Source: CAVPJW01 sp963705525 | GTDB lineage: Bacteria > Acidobacteriota > Vicinamibacteria > Vicinamibacterales > CAVPJW01 | Assembly: GCA_963705525.1 (NCBI GenBank) | Contig: CAVPJW010000006.1 | Location: forward strand, 124,001 to 188,000 | Direction: 5' to 3' | DNA: 64,000 nt | Shown: piece after piece, positions 35,253 to 44,039 of the stretch | Position numbering within the stretch: position 1 is the stretch's first letter | Layout of the letters: the number at the start of each line of letters is the position of its first letter | The notes under the pieces: generated by a model | Told to the model about the DNA's origin: nothing | The model's database searches: none | The model's input: only the letters and a program-made list of their open reading frames with translations | Made by a program: the position numbers and the translations under genes

Positions 35253-35253
35253 C

Positions 35254-37416
35254 TTATCTTATCGTTCCTCTCAGAATCGTGATGGATGCGCGCGGCAGCG
35301 TGAACGCGGTCGATTGGCCGGCCGTCACCGTCGATTCCGCCGGCGGGCCATCCGGATCCGCGAAGCCGTCCTTCCCGTTCGGATGCCACTTGTACTGATC
35401 GCTCCCGAAGGTCAATGCCCGGACCTGCCCGGAGAAATGCCGGCTCTCTCCCGAGGCGCCATCGCGGAACGCGACGCGAACGGTGTGCGCGTTGTGCTGG
35501 TCCTTGTTGATCGCGAGGAGCGCCCACTGGCCGTCGGGGCGTTTGACCGCGTACGCCGTCACCAGCGTATGGCCGGCGCCGTCGTCGATGTCGCTGGCCG
35601 CGGGGAAGAGTTGATGCGCGGCATCGCCCGGCTGCACCCATTCCTGCGTCAGCATCTGGCTGGCGAAGAACTGCGAGAAGGGCTGCTTGAATTGATAGTT
35701 GGCGTCCATGCTGAACAGGCCGAAGCTCCCGTACGAGCCGTTGCACCCCGCGTTCAACTGCCCCGGGATGTAATGGAAGTAGTAGAGCCCGTCGCCCCCA
35801 CCCGTGAGAAACGCGCCGACGTAGTCGGCAAGCCACAGAGCCCCGAAGATGTCGACGAACGACTCTCCGGTATTCCAGGCGACGTTGACTTCCGTAATGA
35901 ACATCGGCGTCTCCGCCGGCAGCCCATCGTCCTGCCACGTCTTCATGATGCCCGTGATGAGCGCGGGCTCGTCGTAGAGCGCGGACCACTGAATCCTGCA
36001 GGGTTCGTACGGATAGTGCTCGAACGACATGAATGCCAGATCGGCGAGGCGCCCGTGCGCCTTCAGGTAGTCGATGAAGCGGCCGAGCCACGATGATTTT
36101 CCCTGCGCGTCGGGCCAGACCAGAATGTCGTCGTTCACGCCTTCGAACACCGGTCCGCCGAGCTTCAGCGACGGATCGACTTTGTGGATGGCCGTGGCGA
36201 ACTGCAGGTAGAGCGCGCCGTAGTCTTCGGGCAGCATGAACTGCCCATCGGGCTCCTCGCCCATCTCGATCCACGAGATCGGATAGCCGCGCGCCTTGAG
36301 ATACGCAATCTGCGCCGCGGCATCCTCAGGCGTGCTGTACAGCATCGCCACGGGAATCATGGCCGGGAGACCGCGCGTGTATCCGCTCGTGTAGAAGAGA
36401 TCGAGCCCGACCTGCTCTCGCGTCTTCGGCGCCATGTCAGACGGCTCGTGCCACGGGTCGATCGACGAACAGATCGTCGCCGTCTGATCCTGATCGGGAA
36501 TGTGCCGAACGAGATCGTAAAACTGTCCGTCCGGCGAGGTCGTGCCGAGATAGATCTCGCTCATCGCGTAGCCCACGCAATTACGCGGATCGCCGGCACC
36601 GTGCGAATCGCAGGTGTTCGACGATTCCGTCATCCAGATTCGGAGGAACCGGACCGTGAGCGGCGACTGGCTGAGCGAGAGCGTCACCGTTCCTCCGCGG
36701 CCGTCGGTCACAGTGCCGCCGGGAAAGCTGACCCACGTTCCTTTGGTCGCCTGCTTGATCGGATCGTCGCCGCCCGACCAGTACTGGACGAGGTACCGGC
36801 GCGCGAAGGGCTCGGCCCAGGCGATGCGCATGGACGTGAGAGGCAGGGCGTTCGCCAGGTCGATCGTCACCCACTGCGGATGCCGCGAATCTTCCTCCCC
36901 GGTGAACGCCTTAGTGAGGTACGGGTTGCTCTTCCAGTACGACTTGAGATCGCCATCGGTGAGCCGCGAGTACCCGATCTCGGTGCCGTCGTTTCTCGTG
37001 ACGCCGCGGTGCGGAAGGTTGTAGCCATATGAATGCTCGATGGGTTCGCCCAGCGTCGCACGACCCGTGAAATAGCCCTTGCCGGCCGGATCGCTCCAGC
37101 TGCCTTCTGGATTCCAGTGCCATGCTTCGACGTACAGCTCTGTGTTCTGGCGATAGGACACCGTCTGCCAGCCGGCCGAGAGCACCTTATCGATGGCGGG
37201 CTTCGTGAACATCTTCTCGACCGTGACCGAATTCAGGCGATCGATCCCCGCGCCGAACGCCTGGTTGGGCACGAACTCTTTCACGGCCGCGCCGGGAGCC
37301 GTATCGACGGTGATTGTCTGCGCCGCCGCGGGCGCCAGCAGCATCGAACCGGCGATCAGCAGCGAGCACAGATGCCTGGCCATTCGCGCCACGGTGTCAG
37401 TTCCGTTCGGCCTCAT
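35254..37416 (-). CDS. Exported glycoside-hydrolase-like protein with discoidin-type domain
   Basis: The protein has 720 residues. ATG 37416 follows GAGGAG and lies 20 bases inside the 3' end of the upstream gene. A signal peptide (LCSLLIAGSMLLAPAAAQ) is followed by about 130 residues, then an F5/8 (discoidin)-like stretch around QWVTIDLANALPLTSMRIAW. A TIM-barrel region (about 340-600) has IEMGEEPDGQF and PMFITEVNVAW. The Glu in each fits the acid/base and nucleophile of clan A (GH39/GH30-like) enzymes. A beta-sandwich ends the protein. Polysaccharide cleavage is inferred; the GH family is not fixed. Confidence 0.75.
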   Translation of the reverse strand: MRPNGTDTVARMARHLCSLLIAGSMLLAPAAAQTITVDTAPGAAVKEFVPNQAFGAGIDRLNSVTVEKMFTKPAIDKVLSAGWQTVSYRQNTELYVEAWHWNPEGSWSDPAGKGYFTGRATLGEPIEHSYGYNLPHRGVTRNDGTEIGYSRLTDGDLKSYWKSNPYLTKAFTGEEDSRHPQWVTIDLANALPLTSMRIAWAEPFARRYLVQYWSGGDDPIKQATKGTWVSFPGGTVTDGRGGTVTLSLSQSPLTVRFLRIWMTESSNTCDSHGAGDPRNCVGYAMSEIYLGTTSPDGQFYDLVRHIPDQDQTATICSSIDPWHEPSDMAPKTREQVGLDLFYTSGYTRGLPAMIPVAMLYSTPEDAAAQIAYLKARGYPISWIEMGEEPDGQFMLPEDYGALYLQFATAIHKVDPSLKLGGPVFEGVNDDILVWPDAQGKSSWLGRFIDYLKAHGRLADLAFMSFEHYPYEPCRIQWSALYDEPALITGIMKTWQDDGLPAETPMFITEVNVAWNTGESFVDIFGALWLADYVGAFLTGGGDGLYYFHYIPGQLNAGCNGSYGSFGLFSMDANYQFKQPFSQFFASQMLTQEWVQPGDAAHQLFPAASDIDDGAGHTLVTAYAVKRPDGQWALLAINKDQHNAHTVRVAFRDGASGESRHFSGQVRALTFGSDQYKWHPNGKDGFADPDGPPAESTVTAGQSTAFTLPRASITILRGTIR

Positions 37417-39802
37417 GACGGGCTCCTCTTCGTTCGAACATGCGCGCATTTCTCAGCGCGGCATCCACCTTGTCCGGCTGGTGGCGGCGATTGAACACAT
37501 CAGCCATCAGGAACCATCCCAGCGCTTTGAGATCCGGAGCCTCGGCCAGCGACAGCCCTTTTTCCGCCAGTCCTTGAATCTCGTCGAGTGGGGCCGACTC
37601 GCGGAAGAGTCCACGCGCGAGGAACAGGTACCCTTCGGGTCGTCGGGGCGCGACGCGAATCACCTCGCGCATTTCACGATTCGACCCTGACCAGTCGCCC
37701 AGGCGCGCAAGCGATTTGCCCAGGTTGAATCGAGCCTTGAAGCTCTCCGGATAATTGGCGATTTCGGCGGCGTACGCGGCTCTTGCCTGGTCGATCCGGC
37801 CCTGCTCGTCGTACAAGACGCCAAGATTGAACTGCGCTCCGGGAAATCGCGGAGTGACCTTGACGATCTCCACGAGGAGCGACTCCGCCCGAGGAAGCGC
37901 CTTCATGTCGATCAGGCACGCCGCGAGATTCAGGCGATTCTGCGTGAGCTTTGGCTGGATCGCGACGGCCTTCTCCAGATATGGGAGCGCCTTTCCCGGC
38001 TGACGCCGATCGATGTAGGCATCGCCGAGGAGTGTGTACGCCTGAGTGTTGTCCGAGTCGAGCGACAGCGTCCGCAAAGCCAGCGCAATGACATCGTCGG
38101 TCTGCCCTTCCTGGAGCAGGATGTTGGCGAGTCCGACGAGCCCCTGCACGCTTTCGGGATCGCTCTTCAGGACGAGATCGAACTGCGCCTTGGCTTCCTT
38201 CGTCCGTCCCAGCTCCGAGTAACAGGAGCCGAGCATCAGGAGGGCCTGCGGCATGCCCGGTTCCGCCTGAAGGGCCGATGCCAGGTCGTGCACGGCGCCG
38301 GCATAGTCGTCTTTGCCCATCAGCTCGCCGGCGTGCTGCACGGCGGCGAACGCACCCAGCTTGTCCTTGGGATCGGCAAGCGGCGCGGACGATCCCGAGG
38401 GCGTCCGCGGCGCCGTCGGTCGACCGACGTATCCAAGTGCGGCAAGCCGCGCGATCGTTTCCTTGTCGAGATTCGCGGACTCTGGTGCAGGCGCGTCGCG
38501 GCTCGTATCAGCCATGAGCCGTTCGAGCACATCGGCCATGTCGCGTGCAACGGCTCGATGCTGCTCGATGACATTCGCGGCTTCATGCGGGTCCGCCGCG
38601 AGATCGTACAGCTCGGGACGCGGCGCCTGAATGAACTTGTAACGCGGCGATCGCAGGCTGTGGAGCGCGCCCCATCCGTACTGCAGATTCGGCGCCATCG
38701 ATTCGCCATACGCAAACGCGGCCGTGTTCGCGTAGGCCTTGTCCTTCGGCTCGGGGTGGAGCATGAGCTGGAGCAGCGACCGGCCGTGCAGCTTGCCGCC
38801 GGGTTCGAACCCCGCCAGCGCCAGCACCGTCGGAAAGACATCTACGAGGCTCACCTGAGATTCCACACGCACGCCGCTCAATGGCTTGAACGGTGTGGTG
38901 ACGATGAACGGCACGTGCAGCGTCGAGTCGTAGATGAAGAACCCGTGTGTGCCCTCGCCGTGGCTTCCGAGCGACTCGCCATGATCGCCGACGATGACGA
39001 CGAGGGTGTTGTCGTTCAGGCCGGCCTGCTCGAGCCACGAAATGCAGCGGCCGATCTGCTGATCGGCGAACGCAATTTCGCCGTCGTAGAGTTCGGCGAG
39101 ACCGCCGCTTCGGAACTCCGAGTAGAGCGGTTCCGGGGGTTCGTAGGGGCTGTGCGCGTCGTAAAGGTGGATCCACGTGAAGAACGGTCCCGCCTTGTGC
39201 TCATCCAGCCAGCCGAGCGCGGAATCCAAAACTTCGTTGGCGGGCCGCTGCACGGCGGCGAGATCCAGCCGTTTGAATTTCTTCATGTCGAATTGATCGT
39301 CATAGCGATCGAATCCCTGGTTCAGTCCCCACCGGCCGTCGAGGACGAACGCGCCGATAAATCCTGCGGTTTGATAACCCTGCTTCGAGAACGCCTCGGC
39401 AAGCGTCGTCTGCTCGTCGCCAAGCGCGGTGCCGCCGTTCAGCCGCACGCCGTGATAAGTGGGGTAGAGGCCCGTCATGATGGACGAATGCGAGGGCAGC
39501 GTCAGCGGAACGGGCGTCGCCGCCTGCGCGAAGAGCACGCCGCGGCGGGCGAGACCGTCGAGGTTGGGGGTCCGTGCCGCCTGGTGGCCGTAGGCACCGA
39601 TGTGATCGGCGCGCGTGGTGTCGAGCGTGATCAGCAGGACATTGGGCCTGGCGACCTCGCGATCGGTCCACCAGCCGTGCAGCGTCTTGCCAGGATCCGC
39701 CACCGGTCGCCGCATGAAGACCACCGCGAGGATCGCCAGCTCGATCGCGCTGACGACGATCACGACGGTGCGAATCGCCGCTTTCTTGGGGCTCGCGGGC
39801 AT
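37397..39802 (-). CDS. Membrane-anchored sulfatase-fold hydrolase with TPR tail
   Basis: The protein has 801 residues. A signal anchor (VVIVVSAIELAILAVVFM) leads to a sulfatase-fold domain (about 50-370): LLITLDTTRADHIGAYG at its start and VVIVGDHGESLGSHGEGTHG with the metal Asp/His. At the nucleophile site it reads VPLTLPSHSS, so the formylglycine Cys/Ser of CxPxR is a Thr and the Arg is a His; it is unlikely to be a formylglycine sulfatase. Residues about 475-790 hold about eight TPR units. It overlaps the glycosidase-like gene, so the two are probably co-transcribed. Confidence 0.88.
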   Translation of the reverse strand: MPASPKKAAIRTVVIVVSAIELAILAVVFMRRPVADPGKTLHGWWTDREVARPNVLLITLDTTRADHIGAYGHQAARTPNLDGLARRGVLFAQAATPVPLTLPSHSSIMTGLYPTYHGVRLNGGTALGDEQTTLAEAFSKQGYQTAGFIGAFVLDGRWGLNQGFDRYDDQFDMKKFKRLDLAAVQRPANEVLDSALGWLDEHKAGPFFTWIHLYDAHSPYEPPEPLYSEFRSGGLAELYDGEIAFADQQIGRCISWLEQAGLNDNTLVVIVGDHGESLGSHGEGTHGFFIYDSTLHVPFIVTTPFKPLSGVRVESQVSLVDVFPTVLALAGFEPGGKLHGRSLLQLMLHPEPKDKAYANTAAFAYGESMAPNLQYGWGALHSLRSPRYKFIQAPRPELYDLAADPHEAANVIEQHRAVARDMADVLERLMADTSRDAPAPESANLDKETIARLAALGYVGRPTAPRTPSGSSAPLADPKDKLGAFAAVQHAGELMGKDDYAGAVHDLASALQAEPGMPQALLMLGSCYSELGRTKEAKAQFDLVLKSDPESVQGLVGLANILLQEGQTDDVIALALRTLSLDSDNTQAYTLLGDAYIDRRQPGKALPYLEKAVAIQPKLTQNRLNLAACLIDMKALPRAESLLVEIVKVTPRFPGAQFNLGVLYDEQGRIDQARAAYAAEIANYPESFKARFNLGKSLARLGDWSGSNREMREVIRVAPRRPEGYLFLARGLFRESAPLDEIQGLAEKGLSLAEAPDLKALGWFLMADVFNRRHQPDKVDAALRNARMFERRGARHEAERN

Positions 39803-39872
39803 GGGGCGGCCGTCGGCCGCGGGGTATTCTAACCTTCGCCGAGGCGGGAGCAGTCGAAACTTATTTAAATAC

Positions 39873-39901
39873 TTGACAAAAGCCGAAGAATTCTCTATTC
39901 A
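39873..39901 (+). promoter_or_regulatory. Sigma70-type promoter of the TonB receptor gene
   Basis: TTGACA at 39873-39878 and TATTCA at 39896-39901 are separated by exactly 17 bases. An AT-rich stretch (TTATTTAAATAC) lies just upstream, like an UP element. The receptor ATG is 41 bases downstream of the -10 box, behind GGGGAGG. Confidence 0.75.
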
Positions 39902-39941
39902 ACTGGTGTTCAGACGTAGGGACCGAGCAGGGGAGGCTGCC

Positions 39942-42900
39942 ATGACCATCCACCGGGTGAGAACGCTCGGCGCCATACTGGGCCTGTCGGCGTGGTTGAT
40001 CGGGTTCCACACGAACACCGTTCACGCGCAGGCCATCCACGAAGGCAAATTGACCGGAACGGTTGCCAGCGAGGACAGAGCCATGATCCCCGGCGCGACT
40101 GTCGAAATCTCGAGCCCGTCGCTGATGGGTGGCGTGAAGTCGACGGTCACATCGGACAGCGGGTCGTTCGTCTTCATCAACCTTCCCGTCGGCAAGTACA
40201 CGGTGACCTCGTCGATGCAGGGATTCAAGACCGTCGTCCGGGAGAACATCGATGTATCCCCGGGGGCGACGGTGACGCTCGATCTGGTGTTGCCCGTCGG
40301 CGACCTTTCCGAAAGCGTCACCGTGAGCGCCGACAGCCCGATCCTCGACACCAAAACGTCGACGATTGACACCAAGATCGATCAGGACCTTCTGGCCAAG
40401 CTTCCGACCACCCGTGACGCGTTCTACGACCTGGCGCTGACGGCGCCGGGCATGTTCGATTCGGCGAGCTCGAACTCCCTGCCCAGCCCGACCGCCTACG
40501 GGAGTGCGACGAACGAAAACGTGTTTCTCATCAACGGCGTCAACGCGACCAATCCGGAAGCGTCATCTTTCGGCACGCTCGTCAACGTGAACTATGACGC
40601 CGTCGAGGAAGTACGCATCGTCGGTCTGGGCACGAAGGCGGAGTACGGCAGCTTTTCCGGCGCGGCGATAGATGTCGTGACCAAGTCTGGCAGCAACCAG
40701 TTTCATGGCAGCGGCGCGTACTACTCGCTGCTCGGATCGCCGTCCAGCAATCAGCCCGCGCCGGGGGCGGATCTTGGCGAGCCGTTTCTCTTCATCGGCG
40801 AGGGAGAGCAGCTGGCCGGCGAGACCCAGAAGGACTGGGAAGGGAGCCTGACGCTCGGGGGTCCGCTCCGAAAGGACACGCTCTGGTTCTTCGCGGCATT
40901 CGACTACAAGCGCAACTCGAGCCTGCCGCCGCGATGGTCGCTGGAGAACCAGGCCTGGGATCGCTACATCGATGGCAAGGTATCGGCCGTGCCCTTCAAG
41001 AATCAGCTCTTCTGGGTGTCGTATCACTACGAGAACAACGATGGCAATGGCTGGAGCTGGGGTGCGGAGCCGGCCTGGGATACGACGATGACGTACGGCG
41101 CGGTGACGAAGAACCACACAACGGCTGGACAATGGCAATGGTCGCCAAAGGGCTCGACGACGGCGAGCGCCAAATTTCTCGGGTTCTGGAAGGACGAACA
41201 ACAGTACCTCCCTGACACTCGTCCGGCCAATCCGGGTTACGTCAACTGGTGGAAATGGGCCGACTACGGCATCAACGGTGCGTTCCCATACGTGGACGCG
41301 CAGAAGGCGAACCGGCAGACGATCCAGGCAGATGTGTCGCATTACACCGAAGGGTTCCTCGGCCAGCACGACATCAAGTTCGGGGTTCAGTACACAAAGG
41401 GCCGAGGCAATCGTCAGGAAGGGTACTTCCAGAATTACGTGAATTTCCTGTATCCCTACCGGTGGACGCAGGACGTCCAATACATGCAGAGCTACTACGG
41501 CGACAACGGACTCCTGTTTTACAACTACAAAGACACCATCAACCCCTTCCTCACCGTGCGGACGTCCGATTCGGCCGGCGTGTTCGTCGACGACACCTGG
41601 TCGCCGAATCATCGGCTGACGTTCAACCTTGGCCTTCGCTTCGATCACATGACGACCAAGTATGGGGAGGGCGAGATCTACGATTTCGCGTCGTCACCCG
41701 ATCAGATCAACGGGCCGCCACCGATTCTGCGCAGCAGGGCCGGGACAGGGAATATCTTCGACTTCAAGACCTGGTCGCCGCGAATAGGCGCGAGCTATCT
41801 CTTGACGGAGGACGGCAAGACCGTGGCGCGGGCCGCGTATGGACGCTACTACCAGCCGATCAGCATCGAGTATCTCAGGCGGTTCGGTCCTGACGCGCCG
41901 ACACTCAATCGAACGTTTCAGATGTTCGAAGTCGGACCGTGGGATGTCGTCGATACAAACGGCGACGGCATGGTCGATACACCGGAGACGCGGGCAGCGG
42001 CCAGACTGGTCGCTGGACTGACGCCCATCAGCGAGGAACAGCGAACGATCGATCAGTCGTGGACGCTCAACGTCGACCCCAACCTCAAGGACACGTTTAC
42101 AGACATCGTCACGCTGAACGTCGAGCGCGAAATTGCGCGCAACCTGTCGCTCGGCGCCTCGTACATTTACAAGAACGCGGGGAATCTCTTCGCCAACATT
42201 CCCATCAATCGGGAGACGGGACAGGAATGGGAGTACGAACGCATCCCGTACACGACGTCCGTCGGTCAGCAGGTGATGCTCTATAGCGTCGTCCAGCGCG
42301 ATTACAACCTGGATGGCGAAATCAACGGCGATGACGTGCAGTGGATCAACGACAACACGACGTACCGGACACAGAACATGCCGTCATTCGACGGCTTCAA
42401 ACCGAAGCGCAACTATCAGGCGTTCCAGCTAACACTGAACAAGCGGTACTCGGACCGGTGGCAGGGGCTCATCTCGTTCCTGTATTCGAATTCGTCCGGC
42501 ATAGGACGACGCTCGCTCCGTCAGGACATCAACGTCGAAGGTCCGATGTTCTGGGACGACAACTGGATGAGCACGCTCAATCAGACGATCAATAACCTCG
42601 AGGGACCCCTGCCGTTCACACCGAAGTACGAAGTGAAGCTGTCCGGCTCGTACACCATTCCACGGATCGAGGTCGATCTCGGCACCAGGATCCGCCTCCA
42701 TTCGGGCCGACCCCTGTGGAAGCTTGAAACGTATCCGCAGCACACGCCGTTCGGTGACCCGCCAGGAGGTGCGATCGATCCGGGGGGAACAGGCCAGCTC
42801 GTCTCGGTCGATCCGAACAGTCCCGACTACCTGCCCAACGGAGCTCTATTCGACCTGCACGTCGAGAAGGCCTTCAAGGTGACCGGAATCAACACGCTGC

Positions 42901-43034
42901 ACCTGGTGCTCGACGGGTTCAACGTGTTCAACGCGTCCACGACGACCGACGCCGATCCGATTTTCGAATACGGCAAGGTCACGGCGATCGTGGCGCCGCG
43001 GTGGTTCCGTTTCGGGGCGAGATGGGAATTCTAG
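39942..43034 (+). CDS. Oar-like TonB-dependent receptor with carboxypeptidase-regulatory domain
   Basis: The protein has 1030 residues. ATG 39942 follows GGGGAGG; the long upstream frame is rejected. After the signal peptide (cut near TVHAQ) comes a CarboxypepD_reg-like beta-sandwich (about 33-115, GKLTGTVASEDRAMIPGATV), a plug domain (about 125-235, NVFLINGVNATNPEAS) and a large barrel ending RFGARWEF, with terminal Phe. This is the dominant outer-membrane receptor class of Acidobacteriota. With the sulfatase-fold and glycosidase-like genes upstream it may take up oligosaccharide, but no SusD partner is present. Confidence 0.93.
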   Translation: MTIHRVRTLGAILGLSAWLIGFHTNTVHAQAIHEGKLTGTVASEDRAMIPGATVEISSPSLMGGVKSTVTSDSGSFVFINLPVGKYTVTSSMQGFKTVVRENIDVSPGATVTLDLVLPVGDLSESVTVSADSPILDTKTSTIDTKIDQDLLAKLPTTRDAFYDLALTAPGMFDSASSNSLPSPTAYGSATNENVFLINGVNATNPEASSFGTLVNVNYDAVEEVRIVGLGTKAEYGSFSGAAIDVVTKSGSNQFHGSGAYYSLLGSPSSNQPAPGADLGEPFLFIGEGEQLAGETQKDWEGSLTLGGPLRKDTLWFFAAFDYKRNSSLPPRWSLENQAWDRYIDGKVSAVPFKNQLFWVSYHYENNDGNGWSWGAEPAWDTTMTYGAVTKNHTTAGQWQWSPKGSTTASAKFLGFWKDEQQYLPDTRPANPGYVNWWKWADYGINGAFPYVDAQKANRQTIQADVSHYTEGFLGQHDIKFGVQYTKGRGNRQEGYFQNYVNFLYPYRWTQDVQYMQSYYGDNGLLFYNYKDTINPFLTVRTSDSAGVFVDDTWSPNHRLTFNLGLRFDHMTTKYGEGEIYDFASSPDQINGPPPILRSRAGTGNIFDFKTWSPRIGASYLLTEDGKTVARAAYGRYYQPISIEYLRRFGPDAPTLNRTFQMFEVGPWDVVDTNGDGMVDTPETRAAARLVAGLTPISEEQRTIDQSWTLNVDPNLKDTFTDIVTLNVEREIARNLSLGASYIYKNAGNLFANIPINRETGQEWEYERIPYTTSVGQQVMLYSVVQRDYNLDGEINGDDVQWINDNTTYRTQNMPSFDGFKPKRNYQAFQLTLNKRYSDRWQGLISFLYSNSSGIGRRSLRQDINVEGPMFWDDNWMSTLNQTINNLEGPLPFTPKYEVKLSGSYTIPRIEVDLGTRIRLHSGRPLWKLETYPQHTPFGDPPGGAIDPGGTGQLVSVDPNSPDYLPNGALFDLHVEKAFKVTGINTLHLVLDGFNVFNASTTTDADPIFEYGKVTAIVAPRWFRFGARWEF

Positions 43035-43040
43035 ATAAGA

Positions 43041-43092
43041 GGTCCTGAAGGTCCTGTTGGTCCTTCGGGTCCTTTGGTTCAAGGACCTCCCG
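43041..43092 (+). repeat. 9-base word array GGTCCTNNN
   Basis: Four 9-base units start six bases after the TonB receptor stop: GGTCCTGAA, GGTCCTGTT, GGTCCTTCG, GGTCCTTTG. An inverted AAGGACC follows at 43081. Same position and sense rule as the other arrays, but a different word and period. Confidence 0.85.
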
Positions 43093-43101
43093 TTTTCTTA
43101 C

Positions 43102-43139
43102 GGGCCCGTCGGCTGAATGCCGTCGGGCCCTTCTTGTTT
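43102..43139 (+). terminator. Rho-independent-type terminator after the TonB receptor
   Basis: A 12-bp stem (GGGCCCGTCGGC with GCCGTCGGGCCC, one mismatch) closes a 5-base loop and is followed by TTCTTGTTT. It lies 67 bases after the receptor stop and before the RraA-like gene. Confidence 0.7.
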
Positions 43140-43202
43140 CTCGGGCCCGCATCGACTCCCCTGAGCTTGCGGTTCCACCGACCTCTTGGATTGGAGACCA
43201 CC

Positions 43203-44039
43203 ATGCGCCTTCTGGTTCTCGCACTCCTTCTCCTGTCGGCCACTTCGGCTCATGCGCAGACGGCTCCCTCTCCGGCCCCCGAAGAGCTTATGGCTGGTAA
43301 GCACTTCCTGGCCACCCGGACCTATTCGGAGGCCGAAGACGCGAAGATCCTGTCGCTCTTCGACGGGCTCCGCGTGGCCGATGTCACAGACGGGATGGAT
43401 GCGGTCGGCCTGCAGAACGTGGGACTCATGGATTCCGATGTGCGGCCTGTCTGGAAAGACGCGAAGACATTCCGCCATCGCTTCATCGGCATCGCCGTGA
43501 CGGCACGTTACGTGCCCACCAACCGTCCCCAGGCTGGCAAGCGTGCCGTCGATCAGTACGACGAGTGGGCTGGAGACTGGTACGACCAGGTATCGCCCGA
43601 AACGTTCGAGACCGTCTTGCGAAAGGGCAGCGCACTCGTGATTGACGATGCCGAACGGGCGGACGTGGGCTCGATCGGCTCCTACAACATCCTCGCGTGG
43701 AAGTTGCACGGCATGGTCGGAGTCGTGACCAACGCGACGGCACGCGATCTCGACGAGATCGAAACCGAGGGCGTGCCGCTCTACTTTCGGCGTCCCGGAC
43801 GCGGCATCAGGCCGGGAAGGAACGAGCTCGAATCCGTCAATCGGCCCATCGTCTGCGGCGGCGTCCTGGTGATGCCCGGAGACGTGATCGTCGCGGATGG
43901 CGACGGAGTCGTCGTCGTGCCGCGCGCATACGCCGAGGATGTCGCGCGATACGGTAAGAAGATTGTCGATGAGGACAAGGCTGCGCGGCGCGAGCTGTAC
44001 CAGAAAGCCGGGCTGCCGCTGGATCCATCGGTGCGATGA
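43203..44039 (+). CDS. Exported RraA-family protein
   Basis: The protein has 278 residues. ATG 43203 is preceded by GGAG and begins a clear Sec signal (MRLLVLALLLLSATSAHAQ). The RraA/methyltransferase-like fold (about 50-265) includes VADVTDGMDAVG, GSIGSYNILAWKLHGMVGVVTNATARDLDE and VMPGDVIVADGDGVVVVP. Relatives include the RNase E inhibitor RraA and oxaloacetate decarboxylase/HMG aldolases. The Arg-Asp pair after NAT fits the aldolase site. A periplasmic location argues against RNase E regulation. The stop overlaps the next ATG. Confidence 0.85.
   Translation: MRLLVLALLLLSATSAHAQTAPSPAPEELMAGKHFLATRTYSEAEDAKILSLFDGLRVADVTDGMDAVGLQNVGLMDSDVRPVWKDAKTFRHRFIGIAVTARYVPTNRPQAGKRAVDQYDEWAGDWYDQVSPETFETVLRKGSALVIDDAERADVGSIGSYNILAWKLHGMVGVVTNATARDLDEIETEGVPLYFRRPGRGIRPGRNELESVNRPIVCGGVLVMPGDVIVADGDGVVVVPRAYAEDVARYGKKIVDEDKAARRELYQKAGLPLDPSVR

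Noticed and set aside
38288..39832. 514-codon frame antisense to the sulfatase-fold gene
   Set aside because: No family similarity, Arg-rich composition, opposite a gene with clear catalytic and TPR motifs.
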